Source: an uncultured Aquimarina sp.
Lineage (GTDB): Bacteria > Bacteroidota > Bacteroidia > Flavobacteriales > Flavobacteriaceae
Assembly (NCBI GenBank): GCA_947497175.1
Contig: CANMFM010000002.1
Location: 186,001 to 250,000 of the forward strand
Direction: 5' to 3'
Length of the DNA: 64,000 nt
A program made the translations under genes and the position numbers. Under the pieces are notes generated by a model. The model was not told the DNA's origin. It ran no database searches and worked only from the letters and a program-made list of their open reading frames with translations. This document shows positions 52,339-62,450 of this stretch, in pieces (within the stretch, counting starts at the first letter, position 1; each line of letters opens with the position of its first letter).

Positions 52339-52701
52339 ATGAAAAAAATCCTGATCGTAGATGATGAACCAAACATAGTAATGTCTCTGGAGTATAGTTT
52401 TAAGAAAAAGAACTTTGAGGTGTATATTGCTAGAGATGGTAGTGAAGCCTTGCAGATAGCAGAAGAAAAAGTGCCCGATATTGTACTTCTTGATATTATG
52501 ATGCCAAACGTAGACGGATATGAAACGCTAAAGCATATAAAAAATAATGATAAATTTAAAAACACCAAAGTAGTATTCTTATCTGCCAAAAATAAAGCAG
52601 CCGATATCGAAAAAGGGCTGCAATTAGGTGCAGATAAATATTTGACCAAACCCTTTTCAGTTAAAAAACTGGTTTCAGAAATAAATGAATTATTAAATTA
52701 A
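52339..52701 (+). CDS. Single-domain response regulator (receiver only)
   Basis: A CheY-like receiver of 120 residues: acidic pair D8/D9, phospho-acceptor D52 (VLLDIMMPN), conserved Ser and Lys in FLSAK and YLTKPFS. No output domain is fused, so it must act through a protein partner or as a phosphate sink. It is 38 nt downstream of the SSS-kinase gene and 68 nt upstream of acs. The neighbourhood suggests it passes the kinase signal toward acetate metabolism, perhaps post-translationally. Confidence 0.9.
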   Translation: MKKILIVDDEPNIVMSLEYSFKKKNFEVYIARDGSEALQIAEEKVPDIVLLDIMMPNVDGYETLKHIKNNDKFKNTKVVFLSAKNKAADIEKGLQLGADKYLTKPFSVKKLVSEINELLN

Positions 52702-52769
52702 TCTGGTTATACGAGTATAGCTATTATTTAATTTTAAAAAAGTATAAAAACATATTAAAACCAACTGTA

Positions 52770-54677
52770 ATGAGCAATTATCACATAAAACATCTTGAAG
52801 AATATTATCAAGTATATCGTAAATCCGTTAGAGATCCAGAAACGTTTTGGGCAGAAATTGCCGAAGAGCATTTCATGTGGAGAAAAAAATGGGACAGCGT
52901 ACTCGATTGGGATTTCACAAAACCTGAAGTTAAATGGTTTGAAGGAGCACAACTAAATATTACAGAAAACTGTATCGATAGACATTTGAGTAATAAAGGA
53001 CACAAAACAGCTATCCTTTTTGAACCCAATGACCCTCAGGAAGATGCACAACACATTACCTACAAACAATTGCACGAACGCGTTTGTAAATTTGCCAACG
53101 TACTCAAAGAAAAAGGAATCCAAAAAGGTGACCGCGTATGTATTTATCTACCTATGATCCCTGAGTTAGCAGTTTCGGTATTAGCCTGCGCAAGAATCGG
53201 TGCTATACATTCTGTGGTGTTTGCGGGGTTTTCGGCCACTGCATTATCAACCCGTATTAATGATTGTGATGCAAAAATGGTAATTACTTCAGATGGATCA
53301 TATCGCGGTACCAAAACAATTGATCTAAAAAGTATTGTTGATGAAGCTTTAGAAGATTGTCCCGGCATCAAATCTGTTTTAGTCGCCAAACGGATCGGTT
53401 CTGATATTCATATGAAAGAAGGTCGGGATCAGTGGTTACAACCCTTACTGGATGAGGCATATAAAGACTGTGTGCCAGAAATTATGAACGCCGAGGATCC
53501 TTTGTTTATTTTATATACTTCAGGATCTACCGGAATGCCCAAGGGGATGTTACACACAACTGCGGGTTATATGGTATATACAGCCTATACTTTCAAAAAT
53601 GTATTTCAGTATAAAGAAGATGATATTTATTGGTGTACGGCAGATATCGGATGGATTACCGGGCATTCCTACATCGTATACGGCCCATTGGCTAATGGAG
53701 CCACCACAGTGATGTTTGAAGGAGTACCATCGTACCCCGATTACGGGCGTTTCTGGGATATCGTTCAGAAGCACAAAATTACTCAGTTTTATACCGCACC
53801 CACAGCAATTAGAGCCTTGGCCAAAGAAAATCTGGATTATGTTACAAATCATGATCTTTCTAGTCTAAAAGTGTTAGGTACAGTAGGAGAGCCTATTAAT
53901 GAAGAAGCATGGCACTGGTATAACGACCATGTTGGAGCTAAAAAAAGCCCCATTGTAGATACCTGGTGGCAGACTGAAACCGGAGGGATTATGATTTCTC
54001 CGATTCCATACTCTACACCCACTAAACCAACCTATGCCACATTACCTATGCCTGGGATACAACCTGCCTTAATGGACGAAAGCGGACAAGAAATAAAAGG
54101 AAATCAGGTTGATGGGCGTTTGTGTATTAAGTTTCCATGGCCGTCAATGGCCAGAACTATCTGGGGAAATCATCAACGGTATAAAGAAACGTATTTTTCG
54201 GCTTTTGAAAACAAATATTTTACAGGAGACGGTGCCCTACGTGATGAAGTAGGATATTATCGAATTACGGGTAGAGTTGATGATGTAATTATCGTATCGG
54301 GTCATAATCTGGGAACTGCACCTATTGAAGATGCAATCAATGAGCATCCCGCAGTAGCAGAATCTGCTATTGTTGGTTTTCCACATGATGTAAAAGGAAA
54401 TGCGTTGTACGGCTATATTATTCTAAAAGAAACCGGAGAGTACAGAGATCGTAATAACCTGAGTAAAGAGGTGAACCAGCAGATAACCGAGCGTATTGGT
54501 CCGATTGCCAAACTTGATAAAATTCAATTTGTACCAGGCCTGCCCAAAACTCGTAGCGGAAAAATTATGAGACGAATTCTACGTAAGATTGCCTCAAAAG
54601 ATATAAGCAATCTAGGCGATACCAGTACATTATTAAATCCAGAAGTAGTACAGCAGATTATAGACAAGGCATTATAA
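52770..54677 (+). CDS. acs: Acetyl-CoA synthetase
   Basis: AMP-forming ligase of 635 residues that activates acetate to acetyl-CoA. Visible elements are the P-loop LYTSGSTGMPKGML (about 248-261), DTWWQTETGG with the acyl-pocket Trp, YFTGDGA, and the C-terminal KTRSGKIMRRIL with the acetylatable lysine K598. The N-terminal ACAS_N segment (HLEEYYQVYRKSV) is complete. Its place after the symporter and the SSS-kinase/receiver pair makes a coherent uptake-and-activation module. Confidence 0.97.
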   Translation: MSNYHIKHLEEYYQVYRKSVRDPETFWAEIAEEHFMWRKKWDSVLDWDFTKPEVKWFEGAQLNITENCIDRHLSNKGHKTAILFEPNDPQEDAQHITYKQLHERVCKFANVLKEKGIQKGDRVCIYLPMIPELAVSVLACARIGAIHSVVFAGFSATALSTRINDCDAKMVITSDGSYRGTKTIDLKSIVDEALEDCPGIKSVLVAKRIGSDIHMKEGRDQWLQPLLDEAYKDCVPEIMNAEDPLFILYTSGSTGMPKGMLHTTAGYMVYTAYTFKNVFQYKEDDIYWCTADIGWITGHSYIVYGPLANGATTVMFEGVPSYPDYGRFWDIVQKHKITQFYTAPTAIRALAKENLDYVTNHDLSSLKVLGTVGEPINEEAWHWYNDHVGAKKSPIVDTWWQTETGGIMISPIPYSTPTKPTYATLPMPGIQPALMDESGQEIKGNQVDGRLCIKFPWPSMARTIWGNHQRYKETYFSAFENKYFTGDGALRDEVGYYRITGRVDDVIIVSGHNLGTAPIEDAINEHPAVAESAIVGFPHDVKGNALYGYIILKETGEYRDRNNLSKEVNQQITERIGPIAKLDKIQFVPGLPKTRSGKIMRRILRKIASKDISNLGDTSTLLNPEVVQQIIDKAL

Positions 54678-55056
54678 ACCTGTAAGCACCATACAAATTA
54701 TCGAGGCAGAAAGCGCTCTGTAGTAGTGTTCAAAAATTAAGAATAGAACCCAAAAGCTTTTGAAATATAGGCTGCCAGAACGTATAGAATGGACCTATAA
54801 AAAAGGCAGATGTATTCGATAGTCGGGATCTGAGTTTGTCTGTTCTTTTCTAAAGAGAATGGTTATTAGATTAAAAAGTAGAAAAAGCGGGTATAGAGTT
54901 GGTTGAGATCGGGTAGATAAGAGTGATGACATGAGATTTATAAAAAGAGACGCAGTTCCCTTTTCTAATTATATTTTTGATATTTGCGATATATCGGTAT
55001 CTTGGTGGATAACTGTAATTAGTGTACGTAATTTTAACATACTGAGATAAGATCTA
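54678..55056. other. Intergenic region between acs and the lipoprotein gene
   Basis: About 380 nt without a convincing gene or strong terminator. TATTTTTG at 54972-54979 is a -7-type box on the + strand, about 78 nt before the lipoprotein ATG, without a TTG at the -33 spacing. Confidence 0.35.
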
Positions 55057-55620
55057 ATGAATAAAACTATAGTTTTTTCGATGTTATTCATCTTTGGATG
55101 TACATCGTGTAAAAATTCTGAAAAAGAAAAGAACAAGCTTGAAATTGCAAAGCAATACTATAAAGTTCTGGACAACTCTGATTATTCAGAAATAACGGTT
55201 TGGTTTGGAGATAGTTTGATAACAAAAGAAGGAGGATATGTACAGTCGTATTCACAAAGGGAATACCTAGAGTTTTTAAAATGGGATTCTGTTTTTGACC
55301 CTAGTTATGAAATACTTGAAATAGAGGCTGAAGATGAAATAGTAAAAGCAAAGATTTCTAAAGTAGACAAAAGAATTTTATTCCTTCATGAAACTCCCTT
55401 TATTACAAATCAGATTATAAGATTTCGAGAGGGTAAACTAAGTATTGTAGAAATAGATTATGAGAATTTTGATGAAAAGACTTGGGAAAAAAATAAAACC
55501 GAGCTTCTAAGCTGGATTGACAAAAATCATCCTGAGCTCAACGGATTCATAAATGATCAAACACAGATAGGAGCAAACAAATTCCTGAAGGCAATAGCAT
55601 TGTTTAAAAATAGAAAATAG
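55057..55620 (+). CDS. Hypothetical lipoprotein, possibly NTF2-like
   Basis: A 187-residue protein with a short signal and two candidate lipobox cysteines (C15 in IFGC, C18). The early helix KNKLEIAKQYYKVLDNSDYSE followed by alternating strands (VQSYSQREYLEFLKWD, ILEIEAEDEIVKAKIS) suggests an NTF2/SnoaL-like cone fold. The long C-terminal helical tail is Lys/Asn-rich. The gene lies alone between acs and an HxlR regulator; its function is unknown. Confidence 0.65.
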   Translation: MNKTIVFSMLFIFGCTSCKNSEKEKNKLEIAKQYYKVLDNSDYSEITVWFGDSLITKEGGYVQSYSQREYLEFLKWDSVFDPSYEILEIEAEDEIVKAKISKVDKRILFLHETPFITNQIIRFREGKLSIVEIDYENFDEKTWEKNKTELLSWIDKNHPELNGFINDQTQIGANKFLKAIALFKNRK

Positions 55621-55851
55621 GCGGCTAGATCATTATATTTAGGAAACCAAGGCAATACATAGAAACAACATAGCAAGGTTATTTCCTTTTTTCAGAGGCG
55701 CTATATACCCGATCACGCTGAATATAAGCTTTTAACAAAAAACACTCCTTTTTTTAATATTCTGTCTCAAATGCGTAAATAGATTAAGATGTTCAGGTAT
55801 GGTCTCTGGCACTGATTTATGTAATAAACTTTGGCAGTACGTTAAAAAAAC

Positions 55852-56208
55852 TTACACGGTGTATTTCTCAATCACAGAATCACCCCAATCCGCTATGGAT
55901 TGGATTAATGGAATTAAAGTTTTCCCAAAATCTGTTAGCGAATACTCAACTTTTAATGGAGGTTTTGAAGTATAAACCTTTCTTTTAATCAAACCATCCT
56001 CTTCTAAAGCTTTTAACTGTAAGCTCAATGTTCTTTCGGTCACAGTAGGCATTCTTTTTCGTAATTCATTATAACGTAATTTTCTGTTCATTAAATGAAA
56101 TAAAATAACCGTTTTCCATTTACCACCGATCAGGCTCATTGTAAGACTTGCACAACAAGGATAATCCTTGCCCTTATACGTTAACATTTTAGGTTCATAA
56201 GTATCCAT
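55852..56208 (-). CDS. HxlR-family transcriptional regulator
   Basis: A 118-residue winged-helix regulator of the HxlR/MarR-like type. The family pattern CCASLTMSLIGGKWKTVILFHL is followed by LRYNELRKRMPTVTERTLSLQLKALEEDGLIKRKVY, the recognition helix and wing. Cys residues near the N terminus (CC at 19-20) are compatible with redox or aldehyde sensing, as in several HxlR proteins. It is divergent from an oxidoreductase gene with a 93-nt intergenic region that holds a palindromic operator, so it likely controls that gene. Confidence 0.9.
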   Translation of the reverse strand: MDTYEPKMLTYKGKDYPCCASLTMSLIGGKWKTVILFHLMNRKLRYNELRKRMPTVTERTLSLQLKALEEDGLIKRKVYTSKPPLKVEYSLTDFGKTLIPLIQSIADWGDSVIEKYTV

Positions 56209-56234
56209 ATTTATACTATCCTTTTAGACCGTTA

Positions 56235-56279
56235 TTGCAAAAACGCAAAACTAACAATAATTTTGTAACTATAAATAGT
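56235..56279 (+). promoter_or_regulatory. Divergent promoters and operator, HxlR/oxidoreductase
   Basis: On the + strand TTG (56235-56237), 20 nt and TAATTTTG (56258-56265) match the Bacteroidota promoter for the oxidoreductase. The palindrome ACTATAAATAGT (56268-56279) covers its start site. On the - strand TAGTTTTG (56246-56253) is a -7 box for hxlR. A related TATACTAT lies at 56213-56220. Confidence 0.65.
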
Positions 56280-56301
56280 ATAGCAATTAAAATAGTACAA
56301 T

Positions 56302-57288
56302 ATGAGAGCAATGATAATTACAGAATATGGCGACAATGCAACATTCGCATCAAAAGAAGTTGAACTTCCTGTTTTAAAAAATGGAGAGGTGTTAGTAAAA
56401 ATTTCTGCATCAAGTGTCAATACAGTTGATACAATGATTAGAAATATGGGCAAAGACTTACCTTTTTCGCCAGAAACGCCAGCAATATTAGGAATGGACT
56501 TTGCAGGAACAATTAAAAAAGTTGGGCAAAATGTTACTGAGTTTTCTATTGGAGATGAAGTTTATGGTTGTGTAGGTGGTTTAGCAGATTTGCAAGGAAC
56601 TCTTGCCGAATATGTTGCTGCTGACAGCAGGCTTATTGCCCTTAAGCCTAACAATCTAACAATGAAAGAAGCAGCAGCTCTTCCATTAGTTGGGATAACG
56701 GCTTATGAAGGCTTAACTCGAGCCGACGTTAAAAGTGGACAGAAAGTTTTAGTACACGGAGGAACGGGTGGAGTTGGACACGTAGCGGTACAACTAGCCA
56801 AACATTTTGGAGCTGAAGTGTATGCTACTGGTGGAGGAGATACTCAAATGGAGATTATTAAAAGACTTGGTGCAAAGTCTATAAATTATAAAACAGAACC
56901 TGTTGAAGATTATGTAAATAAATATACTGATAGGGCCGGATTTGATGTGGTATTCGATTCTGTTGGTGGAGAAAATATGCTCAAATCTTTTGAAGCAACA
57001 GCACTTAATGGTCAGGTAGCAACTACAGTCTCTTTATGCGAGATTGATTTAAGCACTATGCATTTCAAAGGATTATCCTTACATGTAGTATTTATGCTAA
57101 TACCCATGTTACATAATTTCCAAAGAGAACAACACGGCATGATTTTAAGGGATATCGCAAAAATCGCTGAAGCAGGAGCATTAAAACCTTTACTTGATGA
57201 ACAACAGTTTTTATTAGAAAACGTGGGAGAAGCTTATGCAAGACTTGAAAGTAAAAAAGCTATAGGTAAAGTAGTTATCGAACACTAA
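56302..57288 (+). CDS. NADPH:quinone reductase-type (MDR) oxidoreductase
   Basis: A zinc-independent medium-chain dehydrogenase/reductase of 328 residues. An N-terminal GroES-like domain (FAGTIKKVGQNVTEF, GDEVYG) is followed by a Rossmann domain with VHGGTGGVGHVAVQLAKHFGAEV. The Cys/His ligands of the catalytic zinc of alcohol dehydrogenases are absent, pointing to quinone or enone reduction. The divergent HxlR regulator suggests induction by reactive electrophiles, which is an inference. Confidence 0.88.
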   Translation: MRAMIITEYGDNATFASKEVELPVLKNGEVLVKISASSVNTVDTMIRNMGKDLPFSPETPAILGMDFAGTIKKVGQNVTEFSIGDEVYGCVGGLADLQGTLAEYVAADSRLIALKPNNLTMKEAAALPLVGITAYEGLTRADVKSGQKVLVHGGTGGVGHVAVQLAKHFGAEVYATGGGDTQMEIIKRLGAKSINYKTEPVEDYVNKYTDRAGFDVVFDSVGGENMLKSFEATALNGQVATTVSLCEIDLSTMHFKGLSLHVVFMLIPMLHNFQREQHGMILRDIAKIAEAGALKPLLDEQQFLLENVGEAYARLESKKAIGKVVIEH

Positions 57289-57487
57289 AAAGTCATAGTA
57301 TATATTCAAAAATGACGGGAGTGGATATAGAACAGCCAAAAGCGAGATTATCATCACGATACTAAGAACAAGCAAAGAAAAAGCCTATAGTGAACGCAGT
57401 TTAATATAAATCATACGCGTAGTATCGTATTTTAGCGATTTGCCTCAATAAGATTATTTGCTCATTTGTAATACAATTCCTTGATTT

Positions 57488-59125
57488 TTAGGCCTTCAAG
57501 TCAATTTCTTTTAGGTTTTCGATTCTATTTCTGATCAAAAATTCATCAATTGTTTCAAAATGTTCGATGACTCTTTGATCTTTAAACTCGAATACCTTTT
57601 GCGATAGTCCTTGCAAAAAGTCGCGATCATGAGACACCAATATCAGAGTGCCATTAAACGCTAATAATGCTTCTTTTAATACATCTTTAGATTTTATATC
57701 CAAATGATTGGTTGGTTCATCGAGAATTAAAACATTTACAGGTTCTAATAATAGTTTTACCATGGCTAAACGAGTTTTTTCTCCACCAGAAAGTACTGAT
57801 ACCTTTTTATCAATAGCATCGCCGCTAAACATAAATTGCCCTAGAATGTTTTTAATTTGTGTTCTAACATCTCCTTTTGCTACCTCGTCTACTGTTTGGA
57901 AAATAGTAAGATTAGGATCTAACAAAGAGGCTTGGTTTTGTGCAAAATAACCTACCTTGGCATTATGACCCAGGGTACATTCTCCTTCAAAATTAATCTC
58001 GCCCATAATAGCTTTGATCATGGTTGATTTTCCCTCACCATTGCGACCTACAAAAGATACTTTTTCTCCTCTGGCAATAGCTAAGTTCGCATTTTTAAAT
58101 ACAATGTGGTCACCGTAGCTTTTTGATAAATCTTTGGCAATTACAGGATAATCTCCTGAGCGTTGAGACGGGGGGAAACGAAGCTTTAATGCAGAGGTGT
58201 CAATCTCGTCAATCTCAATGATCTGTAATTTTTCTAACATACGCTCCCTGGAATTGACCTGGTTCGTTTTAGAATACGTACCCTTAAACCGTTCTATGAA
58301 ATCCCTGGTGTCTGCAATAAATTTTTGTTGTTCCTGGTATGCTTTGATTTGATGCGCGCGTCGTTCTTCTCGTAATTGAAGGTAATGTGAGTAGTTCGCC
58401 TTGTAATCATAAATCCTACCCATGGTAACTTCTATAGTCCGGTTTGTAATATTATCAATAAATGCTTTATCGTGCGAAATGACAATCACCGCTTTAGCTT
58501 TATTCATTAAAAAATCTTCGAGCCAGATTACTGATTCTATATCGACGTGATTGGTTGGCTCGTCGAGTAAGATCAAATCTGGTTTTTGTAATAAAATTTT
58601 TGCAAGTTCTATTCGCATACGCCATCCACCACTAAACTCACTAGTCGGGCGAGAAAAATCTTCTCTTCTAAATCCCAATCCTTGTAAAGCTTTCTCTATT
58701 TCGGCATCATAATTTGTCTCTTCAATAGCATAGAATTTCTCACCCAAATCTGTTACTTTTTGAATGATATTCATATACTCCTCAGATTCGTAATCTGTTC
58801 GTGTTTCGAGAGCTGTATTAAGACGATCCATTTCTTGTTGCATGGCTGTAATATGCCCAAAAGCTTTGGAGGCCTCTTCAAATACGGTACAATTATCATC
58901 GGTTAGAAGATGTTGTGGTAAATAGGCAATAACTGCTTCTTTGGGATATCGTATATTGCCGCGTGTTGCTTTTTGTACTCCAGCAATAATTTTCATCATT
59001 GTAGATTTCCCCGCACCATTCTTCCCCATTAAAGCAATCTTGTCATTCTCATTTATGACAAAAGAAACATTGTTAAATAAGGTTTCACCACTAAACTCTA
59101 CAGCTATACCATCTACAGAAATCAT
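57488..59125 (-). CDS. ABC-F family ATPase (translation factor-like)
   Basis: A soluble protein of 545 residues with two ABC nucleotide-binding domains and no membrane segment. Walker A motifs are GKNGAGKSTMMK and GRNGEGKSTMIK; signatures are SGGWRMR and LSGGEKTRL; Walker B regions are LLDEPTNHVDIE and LILDEPTNHLDIK. A charged linker (about 245-290, RRAHQIKAYQEQQKF) joins them. It resembles the YbiT/EttA-like group that acts on ribosomes; no clear antibiotic-resistance feature is visible. It is divergent from an SDR gene. Confidence 0.93.
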   Translation of the reverse strand: MISVDGIAVEFSGETLFNNVSFVINENDKIALMGKNGAGKSTMMKIIAGVQKATRGNIRYPKEAVIAYLPQHLLTDDNCTVFEEASKAFGHITAMQQEMDRLNTALETRTDYESEEYMNIIQKVTDLGEKFYAIEETNYDAEIEKALQGLGFRREDFSRPTSEFSGGWRMRIELAKILLQKPDLILLDEPTNHVDIESVIWLEDFLMNKAKAVIVISHDKAFIDNITNRTIEVTMGRIYDYKANYSHYLQLREERRAHQIKAYQEQQKFIADTRDFIERFKGTYSKTNQVNSRERMLEKLQIIEIDEIDTSALKLRFPPSQRSGDYPVIAKDLSKSYGDHIVFKNANLAIARGEKVSFVGRNGEGKSTMIKAIMGEINFEGECTLGHNAKVGYFAQNQASLLDPNLTIFQTVDEVAKGDVRTQIKNILGQFMFSGDAIDKKVSVLSGGEKTRLAMVKLLLEPVNVLILDEPTNHLDIKSKDVLKEALLAFNGTLILVSHDRDFLQGLSQKVFEFKDQRVIEHFETIDEFLIRNRIENLKEIDLKA

Positions 59126-59290
59126 ATCATCTTCTTTAAAAGTGCAAAACTAAAAAAAAGGATAATATGGCAAAGTAATTATAGGGTTTTGTGGTGTTAG
59201 AGTTTAAATGCTAAGTTTTTGAATTTTACGTTTATAAGTACTAATGTTTTATCCCTATTTAATTTCATTTCTTGGTAAGCTTAATTTGAA

Positions 59291-59316
59291 TACTAAAATT
59301 CATGCTAATTTTAGTA
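59291..59316. promoter_or_regulatory. Perfect 10-bp inverted repeat in a divergent region
   Basis: TACTAAAATT (59291-59300) and AATTTTAGTA (59307-59316) are perfect inverses around CATGCT, midway between the ABC-F gene (-) and the SDR gene (+). There is no U-tract, so it is a candidate operator or RNA hairpin. The rest of the 281-nt gap shows nothing else. Confidence 0.45.
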
Positions 59317-59406
59317 CCTTAGGTCTCAATAGGATATTTTCTTCTAAAAATTCCTTACCGGTTCTGAACAAAACGTTACTCATTATATAAAAAAACATGA
59401 AGTAAA

Positions 59407-60267
59407 ATGAAAAATATACTTATTACGGGGACCTCAACAGGCGTAGGGTTTGAAAGTGCCATATTATTTGCTAAAAATGGGTTTAAAGTGTATGCAACGA
59501 TGCGGAATCTAAAAAAAGCAGATAATCTTAGAAATAAGATCAATGAAGAAAAACTGAATATTGATATTTTAACACTTGATGTGACTCTAAATGATTCTAT
59601 CGAAAGTGCCATAAAAGTGATTATAGAAAAAGATGGTCAAATAGATGTTTTGCTCAATAATGCTGGTGCTGGTTTTGCAAAGACTTTAGAACAGGCATCC
59701 TTACCAGAAATTGATTGGGTAACAGATGTAAATTATACGGGTGTTGTTAGAACTACCAGAGCAGTTTTACCTTATATGAGGGATGCAAAATCTGGACATA
59801 TTATCAATGTAACTTCTGTAGGAGGTTTGGTTGGACAACCTTTTAACGAGTTGTATTGTGGAGCAAAATTTGCGGTAGAAGGTTTCACTGAAGCTTTGGC
59901 TACATACGTTTCAGAACCTTTCAATATTAAGTTTTCTAATATAGAGCCAGGAGGTATCGCTACAGAATTTATGAATAACGCTATAGCAAAAACTTCCGAT
60001 GAAAAAGGAGAAATGGCTACCGGAGAATATGCTCCTATCTTTCAGAAGTACCTTGAAGGAGCACAAAATAGGGCGGCAAATGAAAAAACCTCACCATATC
60101 AGACTGGTAAAGAAGTAGCCGAAGTAATTCTAAAAGTAGCCGAGATGGATAATCCTCCGTTACGGATAAGAACCTCTGAATGGGCAGAAAATATGTGTCA
60201 ACTCAAAACGCAAGCAGATCCCGATGGTCATAAATTAGTTAATCAAGTAAAAGAATATTTTTTATAG
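59407..60267 (+). CDS. Short-chain dehydrogenase/reductase
   Basis: A classical SDR of 286 residues: cofactor motif TGTSTGVGFE (about 7-16), NNAGAGF, active-site NVTSVGG with Ser, and a Cys at YCGAKFAVEGF giving the Y-x-x-x-K pair. The segment GGIATEFMNN after the active site is typical. Substrate unknown. It is 1 nt from the following DoxX-like gene, so the two form an operon. Confidence 0.87.
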   Translation: MKNILITGTSTGVGFESAILFAKNGFKVYATMRNLKKADNLRNKINEEKLNIDILTLDVTLNDSIESAIKVIIEKDGQIDVLLNNAGAGFAKTLEQASLPEIDWVTDVNYTGVVRTTRAVLPYMRDAKSGHIINVTSVGGLVGQPFNELYCGAKFAVEGFTEALATYVSEPFNIKFSNIEPGGIATEFMNNAIAKTSDEKGEMATGEYAPIFQKYLEGAQNRAANEKTSPYQTGKEVAEVILKVAEMDNPPLRIRTSEWAENMCQLKTQADPDGHKLVNQVKEYFL

Positions 60268-60268
60268 C

Positions 60269-60616
60269 ATGAATATAGTGTATGTGGTATCAACCGGAAT
60301 CATTACTCTTTTTCTTGCTCTTAGTGCATATAGCTACGTTTTTAGTTCAAGTACTATTGATGGTGTTAGGGATTTAGGGTTTCCTGACTTCTTTAGAATT
60401 CAGTTGGCTATTTTAAAAACATTAGCAATTGTCTTTATTGTCATTCCTAAAGTACCAGCTTTTTTAAAAGAATGGAGTTATGCCGGTGTTGGATTTTTTT
60501 TGATAACGGCATTAGTTGCCCATATTGTCCATAGAGATTCTATCGCGCTATCTGTATTGTTGGTTTTTTTATTACTTACGTTAGGAGTGTCTTACTGGAG
60601 TTTGAATAAAATTTGA
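60269..60616 (+). CDS. DoxX-like small membrane protein
   Basis: A 115-residue protein with four membrane helices (about 3-22, 45-62, 70-88 and 92-111) and the DoxX-like pattern FFRIQLAILKTLAIVFIVIPKVP. It follows the SDR by 1 nt. DoxX-like proteins often accompany oxidoreductases; a specific function cannot be given. Confidence 0.78.
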   Translation: MNIVYVVSTGIITLFLALSAYSYVFSSSTIDGVRDLGFPDFFRIQLAILKTLAIVFIVIPKVPAFLKEWSYAGVGFFLITALVAHIVHRDSIALSVLLVFLLLTLGVSYWSLNKI

Positions 60617-60722
60617 GACGCCAAATCTGTTATAAAAAAATAGGTGAATCGATAAGGCTTTCAATAACCGCCAGAGGTAATTAGAAATACAGAAATCAAT
60701 GCGTATAAGTTTGGTAAAAAAT

Positions 60723-60775
60723 AAAAAAAACTGTCTAAAACGGGATGCGATGATTTCATCATTTTTTTTAGACAG
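60723..60775 (-). terminator. Terminator of the acyl-CoA carboxylase cluster
   Basis: CTGTCTAAAA (60731-60740) pairs with TTTTAGACAG (60766-60775), and the inner loop can form ATGA/TCAT. On the - strand the stem runs into eight T residues, just past the carboxyltransferase stop at 60788. It also separates the convergent DoxX-like gene. Confidence 0.8.
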
Positions 60776-60787
60776 CTTTACTATCAA

Positions 60788-62329
60788 TTACAACGGGATA
60801 TTACCATGCTTCCGTTTAGGAAGATCAATCTTTTTATCTTCGAGCATGCTAAATGCTTTTAAGAGTTTACGACGTGTATTTTGCGGTAAAATCACCTCGT
60901 CTACAAATCCACGCTGTGCTGCCGTATAAGGGTTCGCAAATTTTTCGGCATATTCTGCTTCTTTTTCAGCTAGTTTAGCCTCAGGGTCATCTGCGGCTTG
61001 TATCTCTTTTCGAAAAATAATTTCACTCGCACCTTTGGCACCCATAACTGCAATTTCGGCTGTAGGCCATGCAAAGTTGAGATCGGCACCAATGTGCTTT
61101 GAGTTCATAACATCATAGGCTCCGCCATATGCTTTGCGAGTGATTACCGTTACTTTAGGTACAGTAGCTTCGCTTAGTGCATATAATAGTTTTGCTCCGT
61201 GTACTATAATTCCATTCCATTCCTGATCAGTACCGGGTAAAAAACCGGGTACATCTACCAACACCAATAAAGGAATATTAAAACAATCACAGAAACGAGT
61301 AAATCGGGCCGCTTTTTTAGAACTGTTTACATCTAGTACTCCTGCTAAAAAAATGGGTTGGTTGGCAACAATCCCTATGCTTCTTCCGCCCAAACGGGCA
61401 AAGCCAACGATAATATTTTCTGCATAATCTTTATGAATCTCGTAGAAAGAATCCTGATCAATAATCCCGCTAATCACCTCATGCATGTCATACGGTTTAT
61501 TAGGGTTGTCAGGCACAATATCAGCAAGTACGTCTCGTACTTCGTTATCCAGGGTATACGGCAGTTTTTTAGTAACTTCCTTATTACTTTGAGGGAGGTA
61601 ACTCAATAGTTTTTTTACATCTTCCAGGCATTCGATATCATTATCAGAAGTGACATGGGCAACTCCTGATTTGGTAGAATGTGTACTGGCACCACCAAGT
61701 TCTTCAGAAGTAACTTCTTCATTGGTTACGGTTTTCACGACATTGGGTCCGGTAACAAACATATAGCTGGTATCTTCGACCATAATAGTAAAATCGGTCA
61801 TCGCCGGAGAGTATACAGCTCCGCCGGCACAAGGTCCCATAATCGCCGAGATTTGAGGAATCACTCCTGATGCAGATACATTTCTATGAAAGATATCTGC
61901 ATAACCGCCAAGAGAACGTACGCCTTCCTGGATTCTGGCTCCACCAGAATCATTAAGCCCGATAATAGGAGCTCCCATGGTAACGGCCATATCCATTACT
62001 TTACAAATCTTTTCTGCATGAGTTTCGGATAAGGCACCGCCAAATACAGTAAAATCTTGTGCAAAAATGTATACTAATCTACCATTTATAGTACCATAGC
62101 CGGTAACCACACCATCGCCATAGTAGATTTCTTTCTCCATTCCAAAATCTGTGGTTCTGTGGGTAACGAGAATTCCTATTTCTTCAAAAGAACCTTCATC
62201 CATGATATATGCAACCCGCTCGCGTGCCGTTAGTTTTTTCTTTTCATGTTGTTTTGCAATACGTTTTTCACCTCCACCTAACTTTGCCTGATCTGTTTTT
62301 TCTTGTAATGTCTTTATTTTTGAATCCAT
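60788..62329 (-). CDS. pccB: Acyl-CoA carboxylase, carboxyltransferase subunit (propionyl-CoA type)
   Basis: A fused-type carboxyltransferase of 513 residues that moves CO2 from carboxybiotin to an acyl-CoA. The N-terminal half has [26 protein letters not shown] entry (core [17 protein letters not shown]) and [16 protein letters not shown]; the C-terminal half has [14 protein letters not shown] and [13 protein letters not shown]. The length and motifs match propionyl-CoA carboxylase beta chains rather than split AccA/AccD; propionyl-CoA is the most likely substrate. It lies 121 nt after the biotin carboxylase gene. Confidence 0.92.
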   Translation of the reverse strand: MDSKIKTLQEKTDQAKLGGGEKRIAKQHEKKKLTARERVAYIMDEGSFEEIGILVTHRTTDFGMEKEIYYGDGVVTGYGTINGRLVYIFAQDFTVFGGALSETHAEKICKVMDMAVTMGAPIIGLNDSGGARIQEGVRSLGGYADIFHRNVSASGVIPQISAIMGPCAGGAVYSPAMTDFTIMVEDTSYMFVTGPNVVKTVTNEEVTSEELGGASTHSTKSGVAHVTSDNDIECLEDVKKLLSYLPQSNKEVTKKLPYTLDNEVRDVLADIVPDNPNKPYDMHEVISGIIDQDSFYEIHKDYAENIIVGFARLGGRSIGIVANQPIFLAGVLDVNSSKKAARFTRFCDCFNIPLLVLVDVPGFLPGTDQEWNGIIVHGAKLLYALSEATVPKVTVITRKAYGGAYDVMNSKHIGADLNFAWPTAEIAVMGAKGASEIIFRKEIQAADDPEAKLAEKEAEYAEKFANPYTAAQRGFVDEVILPQNTRRKLLKAFSMLEDKKIDLPKRKHGNIPL

Positions 62330-62450
62330 GTTTTAGTACTTAGTATGAAGTAGTTCATAGTTATAAATTTAAATGACCCGAGGCATAACCCAAGGTTGTT
62401 TACTACTCATTATTCAGTATTCTTTATTGTTTACGCTATATTCAGTATTT

